NCBI RefSeq assembly: GCF_008304605.1 | Contig: NZ_PIJY01000041.1 | Location: forward strand, 41,608 to 105,607 | Length of the DNA stretch: 64,000 bases | Origin: Oceanobacillus polygoni | GTDB lineage: Bacteria > Bacillota > Bacilli > Bacillales > Amphibacillaceae | Direction of reading: 5' to 3' | Shown here: one piece after another, positions 8,500 through 19,482 of the stretch | How positions within the stretch are numbered: the first letter of the stretch is position 1 | Layout: each line of letters starts with the position of its first letter | Translations under genes and position numbers: made by a program | Notes under the pieces: generated by a model | What the model was told of the DNA's origin: nothing | The model's input: the letters and a program-made list of their open reading frames with translations, nothing else | Databases searched by the model: none

Positions 8500-8779
8500 T
8501 TTGGTGAAGAGCGTACAGGTCGATTGGGGTTTCACAAAAGCGAGCGTAAACGTATGTCGTCCAAGCAGTGCCTGGACAAGATTGAGCGGTTACCTATTTT
8601 TCAGAGCATCACTTGGGCCAAGACGAGCGATTACATGCTTTTTCCGAGCAGGTCGCTTCTTCAACCGAGATTATCCAGGAATTCCGTCCCCTATACGTAT
8701 CATCCAATTTATGATATATTATTTAGTTATTCTAAAAAACTATTTTATGTGCGTATATATAACGAAAGGAGAAACAACA
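8500..8779. other. Intergenic region with a GC-richer block
   Basis: Bases 8505-8685 are clearly GC-richer than their surroundings and contain short palindromes (CTTGGGCCAAG; TCCAAGCA/TGCCTGGA) but no convincing ORF with a ribosome site. It may be a dispersed intergenic repeat of the host. Bases 8690-8765 are AT-rich and must contain the promoter of the MFS gene. Open frames that start here are artificial N-terminal extensions of that gene. Confidence 0.35.
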
Positions 8780-9982
8780 TTGAAACAATCTAGACCAAAG
8801 CTATGGACGAAGGATTTTACGATCACTTCTGTCGTTAACTTTTTCTTAACGCTTGTCTTTTACTTACTCGTCGTAACGATCGGAATTTACGCAGTAGATG
8901 CGTATCATGCTTCGACAAGTACGGCTGGACTTATTACAGGGATGTTTATTATCGGATCCTTAGTTGGAAGATTATTTACGGGACGCTATATTGACTCTAT
9001 TGGAAGTAAACGGACATTGATGATCGGCCTTATCCTATGTGTTCTTGCCACGTCCTTTTATTTCTTGAATTTTGGTATTAGCTTTCTTTTAATTACACGC
9101 CTCATACACGGAATTGTGGCAGGGATGGCTAGTACGGCAGCTGGTACCATTATTGCGGAAACCATTCCAACATCACGTAAAGCAGAAGGTATCGGCTATT
9201 TTAGTATGAGTGCAACACTAGCTACTGCCATTGGTCCGTTTATTGGCTTGCTCATGGTTCAACAAACAACCTTCCCAGTCATTTTTGCTTTCTGTCTTGT
9301 ATTAGGTATCATCAATATATTCATCGCCTTATTCGTGCGGGTAATGGAATCACAAGAGGAGCCTACACCAGGGGAAACAAAAGGCTTTAAAATTTCAAAC
9401 TTTGTTGAGCCAAAAGCATTTCCAATTGCTTGCATTACGCTCTTAATTGCTTTTTGTTATTCCAGTGTGCTCTCCTACATTAATTTCTACGCTATTGATA
9501 TCGATCTTGTGGAAGCAGCTAGCTTCTTCTTCCTCGTTTATTCAATTGCTGTTTTGATATCACGCCCAATAACAGGACGTTTAATGGATTTAAAAGGCGC
9601 AAATATAGTCATGTATCCTGCCCTCATCATTTTTGCTGGTGGGATGCTGCTTTTAAGTACCGCTACTAGCGGATTTACTTTATTAGTAGCAGGTGCACTA
9701 ATTGGCCTTGGCTTTGGTAATTTGCAATCTGGTTCGCAGGCGATTGCCGTTAAATTAACCCCGCCACATCATATGGGGCTTGCAACCTCTACCTTTTTTA
9801 TTTTTCTTGATGCAGGACTTGGGTTTGGCCCATACTTACTCGGGTTCATCATTCCATTTACAGGCTATCGATCGCTTTATGTCTTATTAGGCATAACGGT
9901 TCTAGTTATCATGATTCTGTACTATTTTCTACATGGAAAAAAGGATCGAATAATTGTCGAGGGGCATGCATCCGAATACTAG
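8780..9982 (+). CDS. MFS transporter (about 12 membrane spans)
   Basis: 400 residues. The MFS motif A region GRLFTGRYIDSIGSKRTLMIG follows TM2, and a related loop SRPITGRLMDLKGAN opens the second half. No large soluble domains. TTG 8780 is the start, nine bases after AAAGGAG. The substrate is unknown. Position beside the siderophore importer makes export of a siderophore or related metabolite possible, but no Fur box is visible here and a terminator separates the two. Confidence 0.82.
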   Translation: MKQSRPKLWTKDFTITSVVNFFLTLVFYLLVVTIGIYAVDAYHASTSTAGLITGMFIIGSLVGRLFTGRYIDSIGSKRTLMIGLILCVLATSFYFLNFGISFLLITRLIHGIVAGMASTAAGTIIAETIPTSRKAEGIGYFSMSATLATAIGPFIGLLMVQQTTFPVIFAFCLVLGIINIFIALFVRVMESQEEPTPGETKGFKISNFVEPKAFPIACITLLIAFCYSSVLSYINFYAIDIDLVEAASFFFLVYSIAVLISRPITGRLMDLKGANIVMYPALIIFAGGMLLLSTATSGFTLLVAGALIGLGFGNLQSGSQAIAVKLTPPHHMGLATSTFFIFLDAGLGFGPYLLGFIIPFTGYRSLYVLLGITVLVIMILYYFLHGKKDRIIVEGHASEY

Positions 9983-10067
9983 AAATGATTTTCCGAAAAA
10001 AAATCTGGAAATATGCCTCTAAAAGTTTTATAGTTTTATATAGACACACAGAAAGTGAGTGGTCCAA

Positions 10068-10787
10068 ATGGGACGTAAATGGAATAATATTAAAGAAAAG
10101 AAAGCATCAAAGGATAAGAATACAAGTCGAATCTATGCAAAATTCGGCCGGGAAATCTATGTCGCTGCAAAACTTGGTGAGCCAGACCCCGAATCCAATC
10201 AAGCTTTAAAAGTAGTGCTCGAACGAGCTAAAACATATAGCGTACCGAAGCATATCATCGATCGCGCGATTGAAAAGGCAAAAGGCGGTTCAGAAGAAAA
10301 TTATGACGAAAATCGTTATGAGGGCTTCGGCCCGAACGGATCAATGGTTATTGTTGACACACTAACCAATAATGTCAACCGCACCGCATCGGAAGTCCGT
10401 GCTGCGTTTGGTAAAAATGGTGGTAATATGGGTGTCAGTGGATCTGTAGCTTATATGTTTGATCATGCAGCTGTCTTCGGTGTAGAAGGAAAAACAGAGG
10501 ATGAAGTGCTTGAACTGTTGATGGAAGCAGATGTTGACGTCCGTGATATCGCAGAAGAAGATGAATCTGTGATTGTTTATACGGAGCCAGACCAGTTCCA
10601 TGCAGCACAGGAAGCATTCAAATCCATTGGCATTACCGAATTCACAGTTGCAGAGCTAACAATGCTCGCGCAAAATGATGTAGAGCTTCCTGAAGCCGAT
10701 CTGGAACAATTTGAACAAATGATTGACGCATTAGAGGATCTAGAAGACGTGCAAAACGTTTATCATAACGTCGATTTAGGAGAATAA
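10068..10787 (+). CDS. yebC: YebC/PmpR-family protein, YeeI type
   Basis: 239 residues, closely resembling Bacillus YeeI over its full length ([40 protein letters not shown], ending [13 protein letters not shown]). The family was annotated as transcriptional regulators; recent work on YebC proteins indicates a ribosome-associated role in translating proline-rich stretches. ATG 10068 is chosen because MGRKW is the conserved N-terminus. A degenerate copy of the last 46 codons plus terminator lies at 22028-22210 beyond the sulfate operon. Confidence 0.95.
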   Translation: MGRKWNNIKEKKASKDKNTSRIYAKFGREIYVAAKLGEPDPESNQALKVVLERAKTYSVPKHIIDRAIEKAKGGSEENYDENRYEGFGPNGSMVIVDTLTNNVNRTASEVRAAFGKNGGNMGVSGSVAYMFDHAAVFGVEGKTEDEVLELLMEADVDVRDIAEEDESVIVYTEPDQFHAAQEAFKSIGITEFTVAELTMLAQNDVELPEADLEQFEQMIDALEDLEDVQNVYHNVDLGE

Positions 10788-10794
10788 ATCATTA

Positions 10795-10825
10795 GAGGCG
10801 AGCCATTTAGGTTTGCCTCTTTTTT
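10795..10825 (+). terminator. Intrinsic terminator of yebC
   Basis: GAGGCGAGCC / GGTTTGCCTC with a 5-base loop and six T. A near-identical terminator follows the yebC remnant at 22176. Confidence 0.9.
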
Positions 10826-10896
10826 GTTTTTTAGGTAGAGAACACTAGTGATTTTTGCAGGAATACCCAAGCACGGATGCCGATTGATATAGAGTT

Positions 10897-11529
10897 TTAT
10901 TGATAGTTACTTGTTTCTTCCTTCAAAATCTCAAGTAGCTTATCAAACTGGTTCTGCCGGTTCTCCTGCCTTAGAAATTCTTCCGTTGTAATTTGTTCCA
11001 GCAGTTGTTTCCTCTGCTTCGGCTTCAAGGGATGCGCAATAATTCTTTTTCGTGCTTGATCAAGGAAATCGAGATCCCCTTCGATATCAGCAGGGAGCTG
11101 ATCGGCCAGCTTATTTCGCAGTCGTTTTGCATAAATAGGGCTGGCTCCGTTCGTAGACACAGCAATGGTTAATTGTCCTTTTTGCAGAACAGCAGGAAAA
11201 TGAAGATCACTTTTCTGCGCATCATTTGCTAGATAAACAAGCTGGTGTGGCTGTTTTTTTTCATAAAGTGCCTGATTCAGCTCTTCCTTTTCTGTCATTA
11301 ACAGAAGCAGCCTGCTATTAAACTGCTCATTCACATACGCCTCTCTTGCCTGCCATTGAATCTGCCCGCTTTCATACAATTGCTGTAAAACAGGATGAAG
11401 CGCTGGGGCAATAAGGGTTATATCCGCACCAGCATCTAACAACGGTGGCACTCTTCTTGCTGCAACTACTCCTCCGCCAACTGCAATCACTGTTTTATTT
11501 GCTATTTCTAACAGGACAGGGATTCGCAT
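10897..11529 (-). CDS. sirC: Precorrin-2 dehydrogenase (siroheme synthesis)
   Basis: 210 residues with an N-terminal Rossmann fold: GGGVVAARRVPPLLDAGADITLIAP, then AVSTNGASPIYAKRLRNKL. It oxidises precorrin-2 to sirohydrochlorin with NAD+. It corresponds to YlnF/SirC or the N-terminal domain of CysG. It is the last gene of the minus-strand operon and overlaps the sirB stop by one base (TGATG), so the two are translationally coupled. Confidence 0.88.
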   Translation of the reverse strand: MRIPVLLEIANKTVIAVGGGVVAARRVPPLLDAGADITLIAPALHPVLQQLYESGQIQWQAREAYVNEQFNSRLLLLMTEKEELNQALYEKKQPHQLVYLANDAQKSDLHFPAVLQKGQLTIAVSTNGASPIYAKRLRNKLADQLPADIEGDLDFLDQARKRIIAHPLKPKQRKQLLEQITTEEFLRQENRQNQFDKLLEILKEETSNYQ

Positions 11530-12305
11530 CAGCTGACCTGCTCCTCAAGTAATTTATTGACCCGGTCAACTAAGACATTCACGAGCTGGTCATCGAAGCC
11601 TAAATACGGGCAGAGAATAAATTGTTTATCTGTTCGCTTGGATAATTCATCTAATTTTTGACGCAGTTCTCTCATCAATACACCGGAGAATAACAAATAT
11701 GGCACAACAAATACACGAGAATAAGGACCATGAACCAGCTGCTCCAGTCCTTCATCCAAAGTTGGGTGTGTTGCAGCAAGATAGCAGGTAGTTACCTCTT
11801 TTACCGGGGCAGCCTCCCATAGTAAGCGTGCAATTTTGGTAAGATCACTATTGGCATCCGGATCACTGCTGCCACGACCGACAAGTAACACAGAAGCCGA
11901 TTCACGTTCTTCGTAAATTGGCGCTCTGCTTGTTTGCGGAACACCGCGCATTCCGAGGCGAACGCTCAGTAAATCAATCATGGCAGGATCGACCCCCATT
12001 ACCTTTCCATAAGAAAACTTAACGGCTGGATATCGCTTTTTTGCCCCTTCTATTTCTTTTGGAATGTCTAGCTTTGCATGACCTGCACGGAGCAGGAGGA
12101 CAGGCACTACGGCAATCTGTGTTGCTCCCTGTTGGATACAGTTGTCGATACCCGTTTGAATCAGTGGTGAAGCAAGCTCAATAAAACAAGTTTCTTGAAT
12201 CTTGATTTGCGGATTTCTTTCCTTCGCCTTATCAACAAAAGCTAATAGCTCCTCATTTCCTCGCTGTACCCGGCTTCCATGTCCAATATATAAAATGGCC
12301 TGCAT
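11529..12305 (-). CDS. sirB: Sirohydrochlorin chelatase (CbiX/SirB family)
   Basis: 258 residues with two CbiX repeats. The N-terminal half has the metal-binding histidine in IGHGSRVQRGNEEL and RAGHAKLDIPKEI. The second half repeats the fold (LLVGRGSSDPDAN, VVPYLLFSGVLMREL). It inserts Fe2+ into sirohydrochlorin to make siroheme, the cofactor of the sulfite reductase encoded upstream in the same operon. It sits between the SUMT/HemD-like fusion and sirC. Confidence 0.88.
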   Translation of the reverse strand: MQAILYIGHGSRVQRGNEELLAFVDKAKERNPQIKIQETCFIELASPLIQTGIDNCIQQGATQIAVVPVLLLRAGHAKLDIPKEIEGAKKRYPAVKFSYGKVMGVDPAMIDLLSVRLGMRGVPQTSRAPIYEERESASVLLVGRGSSDPDANSDLTKIARLLWEAAPVKEVTTCYLAATHPTLDEGLEQLVHGPYSRVFVVPYLLFSGVLMRELRQKLDELSKRTDKQFILCPYLGFDDQLVNVLVDRVNKLLEEQVS

Positions 12306-12457
12306 TCGACTTCACCTTCTTCTTCCATGTTCTATAAAATCCCTGTTCCAATAAGCGGGGTTAGTTTAGACAGAATGATAATCCGTCTGAACTAGAATTT
12401 ATTCCATCCAATGAATGGGAATTTGTATTTGCATGATAGTTAGTTGCCACAATATTT

Positions 12458-13942
12458 TTAGGATAAAACGACTGCATGTGGAGCTTCTTTCTTTAAGAGT
12501 TCTTCAAACAAGGCATCTTCTGATGGGCGGGCCAGCACTGTATGCACTGAATAGCCTGCGTTCGTGGCAGCCTGCTTCGATTTTCCCCCGAAACAAATCA
12601 CACGTGCGTGACGACTGATAACAGATGGCGACTCCCCGCACGCCTGAAGCCCTGCAGTCACTGTCTCGACAGAACGAGCATTGGGAAAAATAATCGTATC
12701 AATCCGCTCTTCATCCCGGAGTCGGCTGAAGGTATGCTCGGTTTGATGCACACGGTCATATGCATGCGTGATGATAAAATCATGTTCCAATGCGAAACGC
12801 TCACGCTCTTCTTCCAGATCTGCCCAGCTGGTATCACCAAATATCAACAACCGAGAATCATTTGAAGTCCGGTCAGCGATTTCTTCTGCCCGACAATGAT
12901 ATGCTTCCAGAGCCATTATTGTTTTTTTCGACAAGCCATACAGATTTCCTTGAATGGTGCGGATATCGATTTTATTTCTCTGTAGTGACTCAAAGAATAC
13001 CTCTACACTTGCTGGTGACAGGAAGAGTAGATCTCGGTCAGTAGCCATATTGGCTTCGGTGAGCCGATACTTCTTCACCTGCATTCGGGGAAACTCGAAT
13101 ACTTCTGCTCCCTTGTCTCTTAGATGCTCACCTATCTCACTTGGTTCTTCATTTGTTCGACCGAGCAGCAAATGCTGGCTAAATAATGGCTGGCTTTCAA
13201 ACCAACTTTCTCCTTTTTTCAGTTTACTTACCTCTCCGACTAATATAATGGCAGGATTTTTAAATTGTTCTGCTTTTGCCCGTTCTACAATAGTTGCAAG
13301 GCTTCCTTGCAGCGTTCTCTGCTTTCCCGTCGTTCCCCACTGAATCAGTAAAACCGGCGTTTCCGACGAGCGGCCATGGGAGATAAGCTGATCTGCAATA
13401 TAAGGAAGATTGGCTAATCCCATATAAAACGCAATCGTATCAATCCCTTTAGCCAAGGCTTGCCAATCAATCAATGGCTCTCCCGACGGGGACTTATCGT
13501 GCCCTGTTATAACAGCAAAAGAGTGACTATGCTCGCGATGTGTAACCGGAACATCTGCATAGGCAGCAGCCCCGATTCCTGCCGTGATTCCTGGAACAAT
13601 TTCATAGGCAACACCTGCATTTTTAAGTACCTCCACTTCTTCACCGACCCTCCCAAACACACTTGGATCGCCGCCCTTCAAACGTACAACATTCTTTCCT
13701 TCTAAACCATGCTGCACTAATAAATCATTAATAGCTTCTTGACGCAGTATGTGTTTCTTTGGCATCTTCCCACAATAAATAAATTCAGCTTGAGGTGGAG
13801 CCCATTCCAGTAAGAGAGGGTTCACAAGTCTGTCGTATAAAACGACATCCGCACGCTGTAAATACGTATAGCCTTTTAATGTTAATAACCCAATATCTCC
13901 GGGGCCTGCTCCGATCAGATAGACACATCCTTGTTTTCCCAT
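12458..13942 (-). CDS. cobA: Uroporphyrinogen-III methyltransferase fused to a HemD-like domain
   Basis: 494 residues. Residues 1-240 are a complete SUMT (VYLIGAGPGDIGLLTLKG, VVRLKGGDPSVFGRVGEE, VPGITAGIGAAAYADVPVTH), which methylates uroporphyrinogen III to precorrin-2. The C-terminal 240 residues have the two-lobed outline of uroporphyrinogen-III synthase (LLLGRTNEEPSEIGEHLRDKG, TIIFPNARSVETVTAGL). Such fusions are common in Firmicutes; whether this HemD half is active cannot be read from the sequence. The gene supplies siroheme precursor for CysI. A 113-base gap separates it from cysI. Confidence 0.88.
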   Translation of the reverse strand: MGKQGCVYLIGAGPGDIGLLTLKGYTYLQRADVVLYDRLVNPLLLEWAPPQAEFIYCGKMPKKHILRQEAINDLLVQHGLEGKNVVRLKGGDPSVFGRVGEEVEVLKNAGVAYEIVPGITAGIGAAAYADVPVTHREHSHSFAVITGHDKSPSGEPLIDWQALAKGIDTIAFYMGLANLPYIADQLISHGRSSETPVLLIQWGTTGKQRTLQGSLATIVERAKAEQFKNPAIILVGEVSKLKKGESWFESQPLFSQHLLLGRTNEEPSEIGEHLRDKGAEVFEFPRMQVKKYRLTEANMATDRDLLFLSPASVEVFFESLQRNKIDIRTIQGNLYGLSKKTIMALEAYHCRAEEIADRTSNDSRLLIFGDTSWADLEEERERFALEHDFIITHAYDRVHQTEHTFSRLRDEERIDTIIFPNARSVETVTAGLQACGESPSVISRHARVICFGGKSKQAATNAGYSVHTVLARPSEDALFEELLKKEAPHAVVLS

Positions 13943-14055
13943 CGTTTGTTTAACCCTCTTTTCTCTCTTTAATTTTCTTTTTCTATAATGAAATAAAAGG
14001 AAAGCAGAAAAGTGCCCCCTGCCTCCCTATTTAGGATTTTTCCAATGCCAGACGA

Positions 14056-15777
14056 TTAATCGTGAAAGTCTAATCCGGAGGTAACAGCTTTCACATATCC
14101 TGCTCGAATGACAAAATCACCAAAATGTTCCCCGTCTAGGCGTTCCTTCGCATAATGCTGAATGATTGGCTGTAAGGTCTCTAAAATTTCTTTTTCTCCA
14201 ATGCTCTCACGATACAGCTTATTTAAACGCTCACCGGCAAATCCTGCACCTAAGTACATGTTATACTTTCCAGGTGCTTTTCCAATAAAGCCGATTTCAC
14301 TTAATGCTGGTCGTGAACAGCCATTTGGGCAACCCGACATCCGAATCACAATTTCTTCATCACGAAGGCCCTCTTGTTCGAGCAACGCTTCAATTTTCTC
14401 AACTAATGAAGGCAAGTAACGCTCTGATTCAGCCATTGCCAATCCACAGGTTGGGAATGCCACACAAGCCATTGAATTTCGCCGCAGTGCAGATTGTTGC
14501 TTTCCGTCTAACAGACCATACTTCTCGACAAGTTCGACAATCTTCTTTTTCTGCTGGCTAGAGACATTTCCAATAATCAGGTTTTGGTTAGCCGTCAAAC
14601 GAAAATCTCCGGTATGGACTTTGGCAACTTCACGTAATCCTGTCATAAGCTGATAATCATCTTTATCTTGGATTCGCCCATTTTGGATAAACAGGGTTAA
14701 ATGCCAGTGGTTCTTGATTCCCTTTACCCAGCCATAGCGATCACCGGTATGATCAAAATGGACGTCACGAGCTTCATCGAGTTCCCATCCTAACCGTTCA
14801 TGAAGCTCACTTTTCAACCAATCGAGCCCACGGGCATCAATGGTATATTTGAAGCGTGCATATTTTCTTTCTGAACGATTTCCATAGTCTCGTTGAATGG
14901 TAATGATTTTTTCCGCCACATCAGAAATTTGCTCAGGCTTGCAGAAACCGATTATTCTTCCTAACTGCGGGTAGGTATTGGTATCACCGTGCGTCATACC
15001 CATCCCACCGCCCACTGAAATATTGAAACCTTGTAGGCGGTCATCCTCTAAGACAGCAATGAAACCTAAATCCTGTGAAAAGATATCCACATCATTCGAT
15101 GGCGGGACAGCTATACCAATCTTAAACTTCCTTGGTAAATAGACCGCCCCATACATTGGTTCCACTTCTTCACTTTCTTTGGAATCGACGACCTTCTCGC
15201 CATCAAGCCAAATTTCGTGGTAAGCATTCGTGCGAGGGGAAAGATAGTTACTTAGAACCCTAGACCATTCATAGACCTCTGCGTGCACCTCGGATTGATC
15301 TGGATTCGGGTTACACATAACGTTTCTGTTTACATCTCCACAAGCGGCAAGTGTATCCATCAACGCATCATTAATACGCTTTACACTTGATTTCATATTC
15401 CATTTTAGAATTCCATGCATTTGGAACGCTTGTCTTGTTGTCAATTTAATTGTCTGATTCCCATATTTACGGGCTAATTCATCAATGACCAGCCATTGCT
15501 CCGGTGTTGCAACTCCTCCCGGCACACGGACACGTACCATAAATTGATAAGCAGGCTCAAGCTTCTGTCGTTGTCGTTCCGTACGTAAATCCCTGTCATC
15601 CTGTAAATAACTTCCATGAAACTTCATTAACCGATTATCATCATCTGGAATTCCTGCACTTAATCGATTATCCATTGTTTTCGTTAATGTTCCACGTAAA
15701 TAATTACTCTCTCTTTTGATCCGTTCCACATCACTGGGTGGTCCGTCCTTTGCGTGAATCGGTTTATCATTTGTCAT
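14056..15777 (-). CDS. cysI: Sulfite reductase, hemoprotein beta subunit
   Basis: 573 residues, full length for assimilatory CysI. The two half-sites of the 4Fe-4S/siroheme ligands are visible: [17 protein letters not shown] and [20 protein letters not shown]-terminal ferredoxin-like repeats include [15 protein letters not shown] and [10 protein letters not shown]. It reduces sulfite to sulfide with six electrons delivered by CysJ, encoded immediately upstream (26-base gap). The start is ATG after an AAGGGAG site. Confidence 0.95.
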   Translation of the reverse strand: MTNDKPIHAKDGPPSDVERIKRESNYLRGTLTKTMDNRLSAGIPDDDNRLMKFHGSYLQDDRDLRTERQRQKLEPAYQFMVRVRVPGGVATPEQWLVIDELARKYGNQTIKLTTRQAFQMHGILKWNMKSSVKRINDALMDTLAACGDVNRNVMCNPNPDQSEVHAEVYEWSRVLSNYLSPRTNAYHEIWLDGEKVVDSKESEEVEPMYGAVYLPRKFKIGIAVPPSNDVDIFSQDLGFIAVLEDDRLQGFNISVGGGMGMTHGDTNTYPQLGRIIGFCKPEQISDVAEKIITIQRDYGNRSERKYARFKYTIDARGLDWLKSELHERLGWELDEARDVHFDHTGDRYGWVKGIKNHWHLTLFIQNGRIQDKDDYQLMTGLREVAKVHTGDFRLTANQNLIIGNVSSQQKKKIVELVEKYGLLDGKQQSALRRNSMACVAFPTCGLAMAESERYLPSLVEKIEALLEQEGLRDEEIVIRMSGCPNGCSRPALSEIGFIGKAPGKYNMYLGAGFAGERLNKLYRESIGEKEILETLQPIIQHYAKERLDGEHFGDFVIRAGYVKAVTSGLDFHD

Positions 15778-15803
15778 TTCTCTTTCTCCCTTCTCCTTAC
15801 TCC

Positions 15804-17630
15804 TTAGTAGACATCTCGCTGATAACGCTTCTCCTGCTGCATTTTAGCTAAATAGGCATGTGCCTCTTCGGTACTGAAACTTCCTTCACGTTCAATGATT
15901 GTCAGTAACGTATCGTGAACATCACTTGCCATGTTCTTCTCGTCACCACATACATAGACAGTTGCACCTTCTACTAACCACTGATAAAGCTCCTTGCTGT
16001 GCTCTAGCATGCGGTGCTGAACATACACTTTCTCTGCTCTATCGCGTGAAAAAGCAACATCCATTTTAGTTAAAACGCCATCCTTCAGCCAACGTTGCCA
16101 ATCCGTTTGGTAAAGGAAATCGGTGACAAAATGCTGATCTCCAAAGAAGAGCCATGACTTTCCTTCTGCCTCCGTAACTTCACGTTCTTCAACAAAGGAA
16201 CGAAATGGTGCGATACCTGTTCCAGGACCGATCATAATGATCGGTTTGCTTGAATCTTCCGGCAGCTTGAAGTTCGGGTTTTTATGAACATAAATGGATA
16301 ACGTTTCTCCTGGATTTTTACGGTCCGCACATTGAACCGAACAAACGCCATTACGCTCCCGGCCATGCGTTTCATAGCGGACTGTACCAACCGTTAAATG
16401 AACTTCATCTGGATTCGCCTTTAAACTGCTGGCTACCGAGTAAAGCCGCGGCGGCATTTTGCGTAATAATGGCAAAAATTCACTAGCCGGCAGGCCCGTA
16501 AGCGAATAATCATGAACCAAATCTAATAAATCACGACCATGGATATATTCAGTTACAGCTGCTTCATTCCCAGGCTCCACTAAATGTTGCAGCTCCGGGT
16601 TCTGTGTAAATGCAGCAATCTTTTGCAATAATGGCTTCGTTAATACTGTAATTTCAAAATTATTTCGCAATGCTTCTTGTAATGGAACTTCTTCCCCTTT
16701 CTTGTTGATCGGGATAAGCCCATTTGGATCCCAGCCAGTTTCTTCGATAAGCAAATCGACAATATTTGGATCATTTTCAGGATAAATACCGATACTGTCT
16801 CCCGGCTCATAATGGATGTTCGACCCTTCTAGTGATAACTCCATATGATAGGTTTCTTTATTGGACCCGCGTCCATTCAAGTTCATACTTTCAAAGATTT
16901 CTGCATCGAACGGATTTGTCCGCGAAAATGCTGATGCTTCGGTCCCTCCTGAAACGATGGCATCTGGCTGAACCTGAACAGATACCTGAGATTCAGCGAA
17001 TTTGCTTAATACTTCCTCAAACCATTCTGCAGCCGGATCGTCATAATCTAAATCACAATCAATGCGATTAGTAAGCCTTGTAGCTCCTAATTCCGCTAAT
17101 CGTTCATCAAACTGTTTGCCTGTTTCACAGAAAAGTTCATAAGAGCTGTCTCCTAAGGCCAAGACTGAATAGTTTAGATTCTCCAACTTTGGAGCCCGGC
17201 GTCCATAAAGAAATTCTTTGAATTGGATAGCAGTATCCGGCGGGTCTCCCTCTCCTTGTGTACTGACAACAACAAGTAAATTTTGAATTTTTTTAAGTGC
17301 ATTTGCTTTAAAGTCATTCATTGAGGTGAGTGCAACTTTAAAACCTCTTTCCTCTAGCTGTCTAGACATTCCTGCCGCTAATTCCTGACAATTTCCTGTT
17401 TGCGAGCCAAAGAGGACGGTTATTTCCACAGGATGAGCCTCGTTTTCACTCGCAGATGGAGAACCGACAGCAGCTAAGTCCGCTGTTGAAACATCTGGAC
17501 CGACATTTTTCAAAGCAGAGAGATAACCGCCCAGCCAGATTTGCTGTGTTTGTGACAGTGTTGGTAAAAGAACATTGAGCAGTTCAACTTGCTCTTGATT
17601 AAAAGGACTATTGTTCACTTGAAATTGCAA
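15804..17630 (-). CDS. cysJ: Sulfite reductase (NADPH), flavoprotein alpha subunit
   Basis: 608 residues. An N-terminal flavodoxin domain ([33 protein letters not shown]), a central FAD-binding connection domain (RLYSVASSL) and a C-terminal NADPH domain ([31 protein letters not shown]) give the cytochrome P450 reductase-like order. It moves electrons from NADPH through FAD and FMN to CysI. The start is TTG 17630, preceded by GTGAGGT. An NADPH-dependent CysJI here contrasts with Firmicutes that use ferredoxin-dependent enzymes. Confidence 0.94.
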   Translation of the reverse strand: MQFQVNNSPFNQEQVELLNVLLPTLSQTQQIWLGGYLSALKNVGPDVSTADLAAVGSPSASENEAHPVEITVLFGSQTGNCQELAAGMSRQLEERGFKVALTSMNDFKANALKKIQNLLVVVSTQGEGDPPDTAIQFKEFLYGRRAPKLENLNYSVLALGDSSYELFCETGKQFDERLAELGATRLTNRIDCDLDYDDPAAEWFEEVLSKFAESQVSVQVQPDAIVSGGTEASAFSRTNPFDAEIFESMNLNGRGSNKETYHMELSLEGSNIHYEPGDSIGIYPENDPNIVDLLIEETGWDPNGLIPINKKGEEVPLQEALRNNFEITVLTKPLLQKIAAFTQNPELQHLVEPGNEAAVTEYIHGRDLLDLVHDYSLTGLPASEFLPLLRKMPPRLYSVASSLKANPDEVHLTVGTVRYETHGRERNGVCSVQCADRKNPGETLSIYVHKNPNFKLPEDSSKPIIMIGPGTGIAPFRSFVEEREVTEAEGKSWLFFGDQHFVTDFLYQTDWQRWLKDGVLTKMDVAFSRDRAEKVYVQHRMLEHSKELYQWLVEGATVYVCGDEKNMASDVHDTLLTIIEREGSFSTEEAHAYLAKMQQEKRYQRDVY

Positions 17631-17717
17631 CGATATCTACCTCACAAAAATTAATTTTTATCGGTTTCCAAACAAGCACCTTTATTACATCAGCACCTAA
17701 CTTAGGAACCTACTTTC

Positions 17718-18323
17718 TCAGGGCAAAAGATTTCTTTCTTTTAAAAATGCGATAATTTTGTCCACACATACCTCGATTGAATCTTGGTCAGAGTCAATAA
17801 CCAATTCTGGATGCAACGGCTCCTCATATGGGGAGCTGATTCCTGTTAAATTACTGATTTCACCTGTACGCGCTTTTCTGTACAAGCCTTTTGGATCACG
17901 GTCTTCGCAGGCTTCCAGCGGGCAGCGCACATAAATTTCAATAAATTCATCCTTCTGCACTAATGCCCGGACACGGTTGCGATCTTCTGCAAACGGAGAA
18001 ATAAATGCGGTGCAAACAATTAAACCTGCATCAACAAACAGCTTTGCCACCTCTCCAATTCGCCTTATATTCTCCTTGCGGTCGTCTTCGCTAAAGCCAA
18101 GCCCTTGATTTAAGCCGTGTCGAACATTATCGCCATCCAGCACATAGCTATTTAGACCTTGCTTAAACAGATGGTGCTCCAAAGCGTTAGCTAATGTCGA
18201 CTTACCTGCTCCTGAAAGTCCAGTGAACCATAGGATATAGCTACCATGCCTATTCCGCTCCTGCCGATCTTCTTTTTTTACTGCTGTTTCATGCCAAACA
18301 ATATGATTTGTTTCCTGTTTCAT
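17718..18323 (-). CDS. cysC: Adenylylsulfate kinase
   Basis: 201 residues. P-loop GLSGAGKST at 35-43, substrate loop [16 protein letters not shown], and APS-kinase motif [13 protein letters not shown] with [14 protein letters not shown]. It phosphorylates APS to PAPS with ATP. It lies between the sulfate permease and cysJ in the operon. Because the reductase encoded by cysH has the cysteine pattern of APS reductases, PAPS may serve sulfation or substrate flexibility rather than being strictly required. Confidence 0.93.
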   Translation of the reverse strand: MKQETNHIVWHETAVKKEDRQERNRHGSYILWFTGLSGAGKSTLANALEHHLFKQGLNSYVLDGDNVRHGLNQGLGFSEDDRKENIRRIGEVAKLFVDAGLIVCTAFISPFAEDRNRVRALVQKDEFIEIYVRCPLEACEDRDPKGLYRKARTGEISNLTGISSPYEEPLHPELVIDSDQDSIEVCVDKIIAFLKERNLLP

Positions 18324-18380
18324 ATAAACACCACCTATATTTAATACATTATTCTTATAAACTTACTAACCTTTAACCTG

Positions 18381-19457
18381 TTAAATGCCCCCGCCATCGT
18401 CATAGGTCGAGCGACGCTCCGCTCGACTGGACATATAGAGACTATAAAAGCCAGCCGTCGCAATGAAAACCGAAGTAATCACGACAAGTGAATAGTAATC
18501 TGCTTGCTTGAATAGAAGAATAAGTCCATACGAGATAACAAGGGAGAAAACAGGCGACACAACCCATACCTTGATAATTTGTTTGATAATACCTTGCTGC
18601 CATATGTGAAATCCTCTGTCTGCTGTACCAATACCAACAATGGCAGATGTCGTTATTTGTGTCAGCGGTACCGGCAGGCCGAAAATGGATGCTGTAATTA
18701 CTAAACTTCCTCCAGTTAAGGAAACGGCACTGCCTTGCAGTAAGGAAAGTTTCGTAATTTTTTTCCCGTTTGTTTCTAACACTCTACCTCCGAGCAACAC
18801 AGCACCAAGTGATACAAAGATTCCGCCAAGTAAAACAGCTGTCGTCACGTCTAACAGTCCTACACCAACTAAAGGACCAACTGCATTGGCAACATTATTC
18901 ATCCCCGCGGCGTAAGCCTCCATACAGCCGGCAGCGATAAGTAAAAAAGCCAGCGGCCTCTTCCATTTCCCAAGCCCAGTTAGCTCCGGCCAACGGTTTT
19001 CAGCATAACGTATCCATTTTCCAAAGATCAGTCCAATCAAAAAGGCAGCAAAAGGAGTAATGAGCCAAAATGAAACGATCACCAGCAACCGATCCAAAAA
19101 CACGGATTGGTACGCAATACCTACTCCCACAATTGCCCCGACAACCACCTCGCTGGTGGATAATGGAATTCCCACCAGATTCGCAATGAATAAGGTCATA
19201 CAAGCAGCACCTAATACAATCACAACAATCTCCACATCAAGCACTTCAGCAGGAATAATGCCATTACCAATTGTCCGAACAACTTCTCCACCAGATAATG
19301 CACCTAATAATGCAAAAATACTGACAAGAATCATTGCAACTCGTTTCTTAGGAATCGCCCCACTTCCATAGGCAGGCCCCATGGAAGCAGCCGTTCCACT
19401 GGCTCCAATGTTCATGGCAAAAAATAGCGCAATTATAAAGGCAACAGCAATTAGCAT
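18381..19457 (-). CDS. cysP: Sulfate permease, PiT family (CysP-like)
   Basis: 358 residues, about ten to eleven membrane spans. The duplicated PiT motif is seen as AMNIGASGTAASMGPAYGSGAI near the N-terminus and GMNNVANAVGPLVGVG in the second half. B. subtilis CysP is a PiT-family sulfate permease with the same N-terminal pattern, and position in a sulfate assimilation operon supports sulfate rather than phosphate. A GAGGTG site precedes ATG 19457. Confidence 0.9.
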   Translation of the reverse strand: MLIAVAFIIALFFAMNIGASGTAASMGPAYGSGAIPKKRVAMILVSIFALLGALSGGEVVRTIGNGIIPAEVLDVEIVVIVLGAACMTLFIANLVGIPLSTSEVVVGAIVGVGIAYQSVFLDRLLVIVSFWLITPFAAFLIGLIFGKWIRYAENRWPELTGLGKWKRPLAFLLIAAGCMEAYAAGMNNVANAVGPLVGVGLLDVTTAVLLGGIFVSLGAVLLGGRVLETNGKKITKLSLLQGSAVSLTGGSLVITASIFGLPVPLTQITTSAIVGIGTADRGFHIWQQGIIKQIIKVWVVSPVFSLVISYGLILLFKQADYYSLVVITSVFIATAGFYSLYMSSRAERRSTYDDGGGI

Positions 19458-19482
19458 GATGCCACACCTCTCTCCCTCTTAC

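Noticed and set aside
8501..8779. 93-residue N-terminal extension of the MFS protein
   Set aside because: Runs through non-coding sequence; a perfect AAAGGAG and TTG start at 8780 give a normal MFS N-terminus.
8461..8793. 110-aa ORF after the siderophore permease
   Set aside because: Begins inside the terminator hairpin and has no ribosome site or recognisable domain.
13460..13705. Plus-strand ORFs opposite the siroheme and cys genes (for example 12954-13343, 13460-13705, 16766-17071)
   Set aside because: Shadows of strongly supported minus-strand genes, without ribosome sites.
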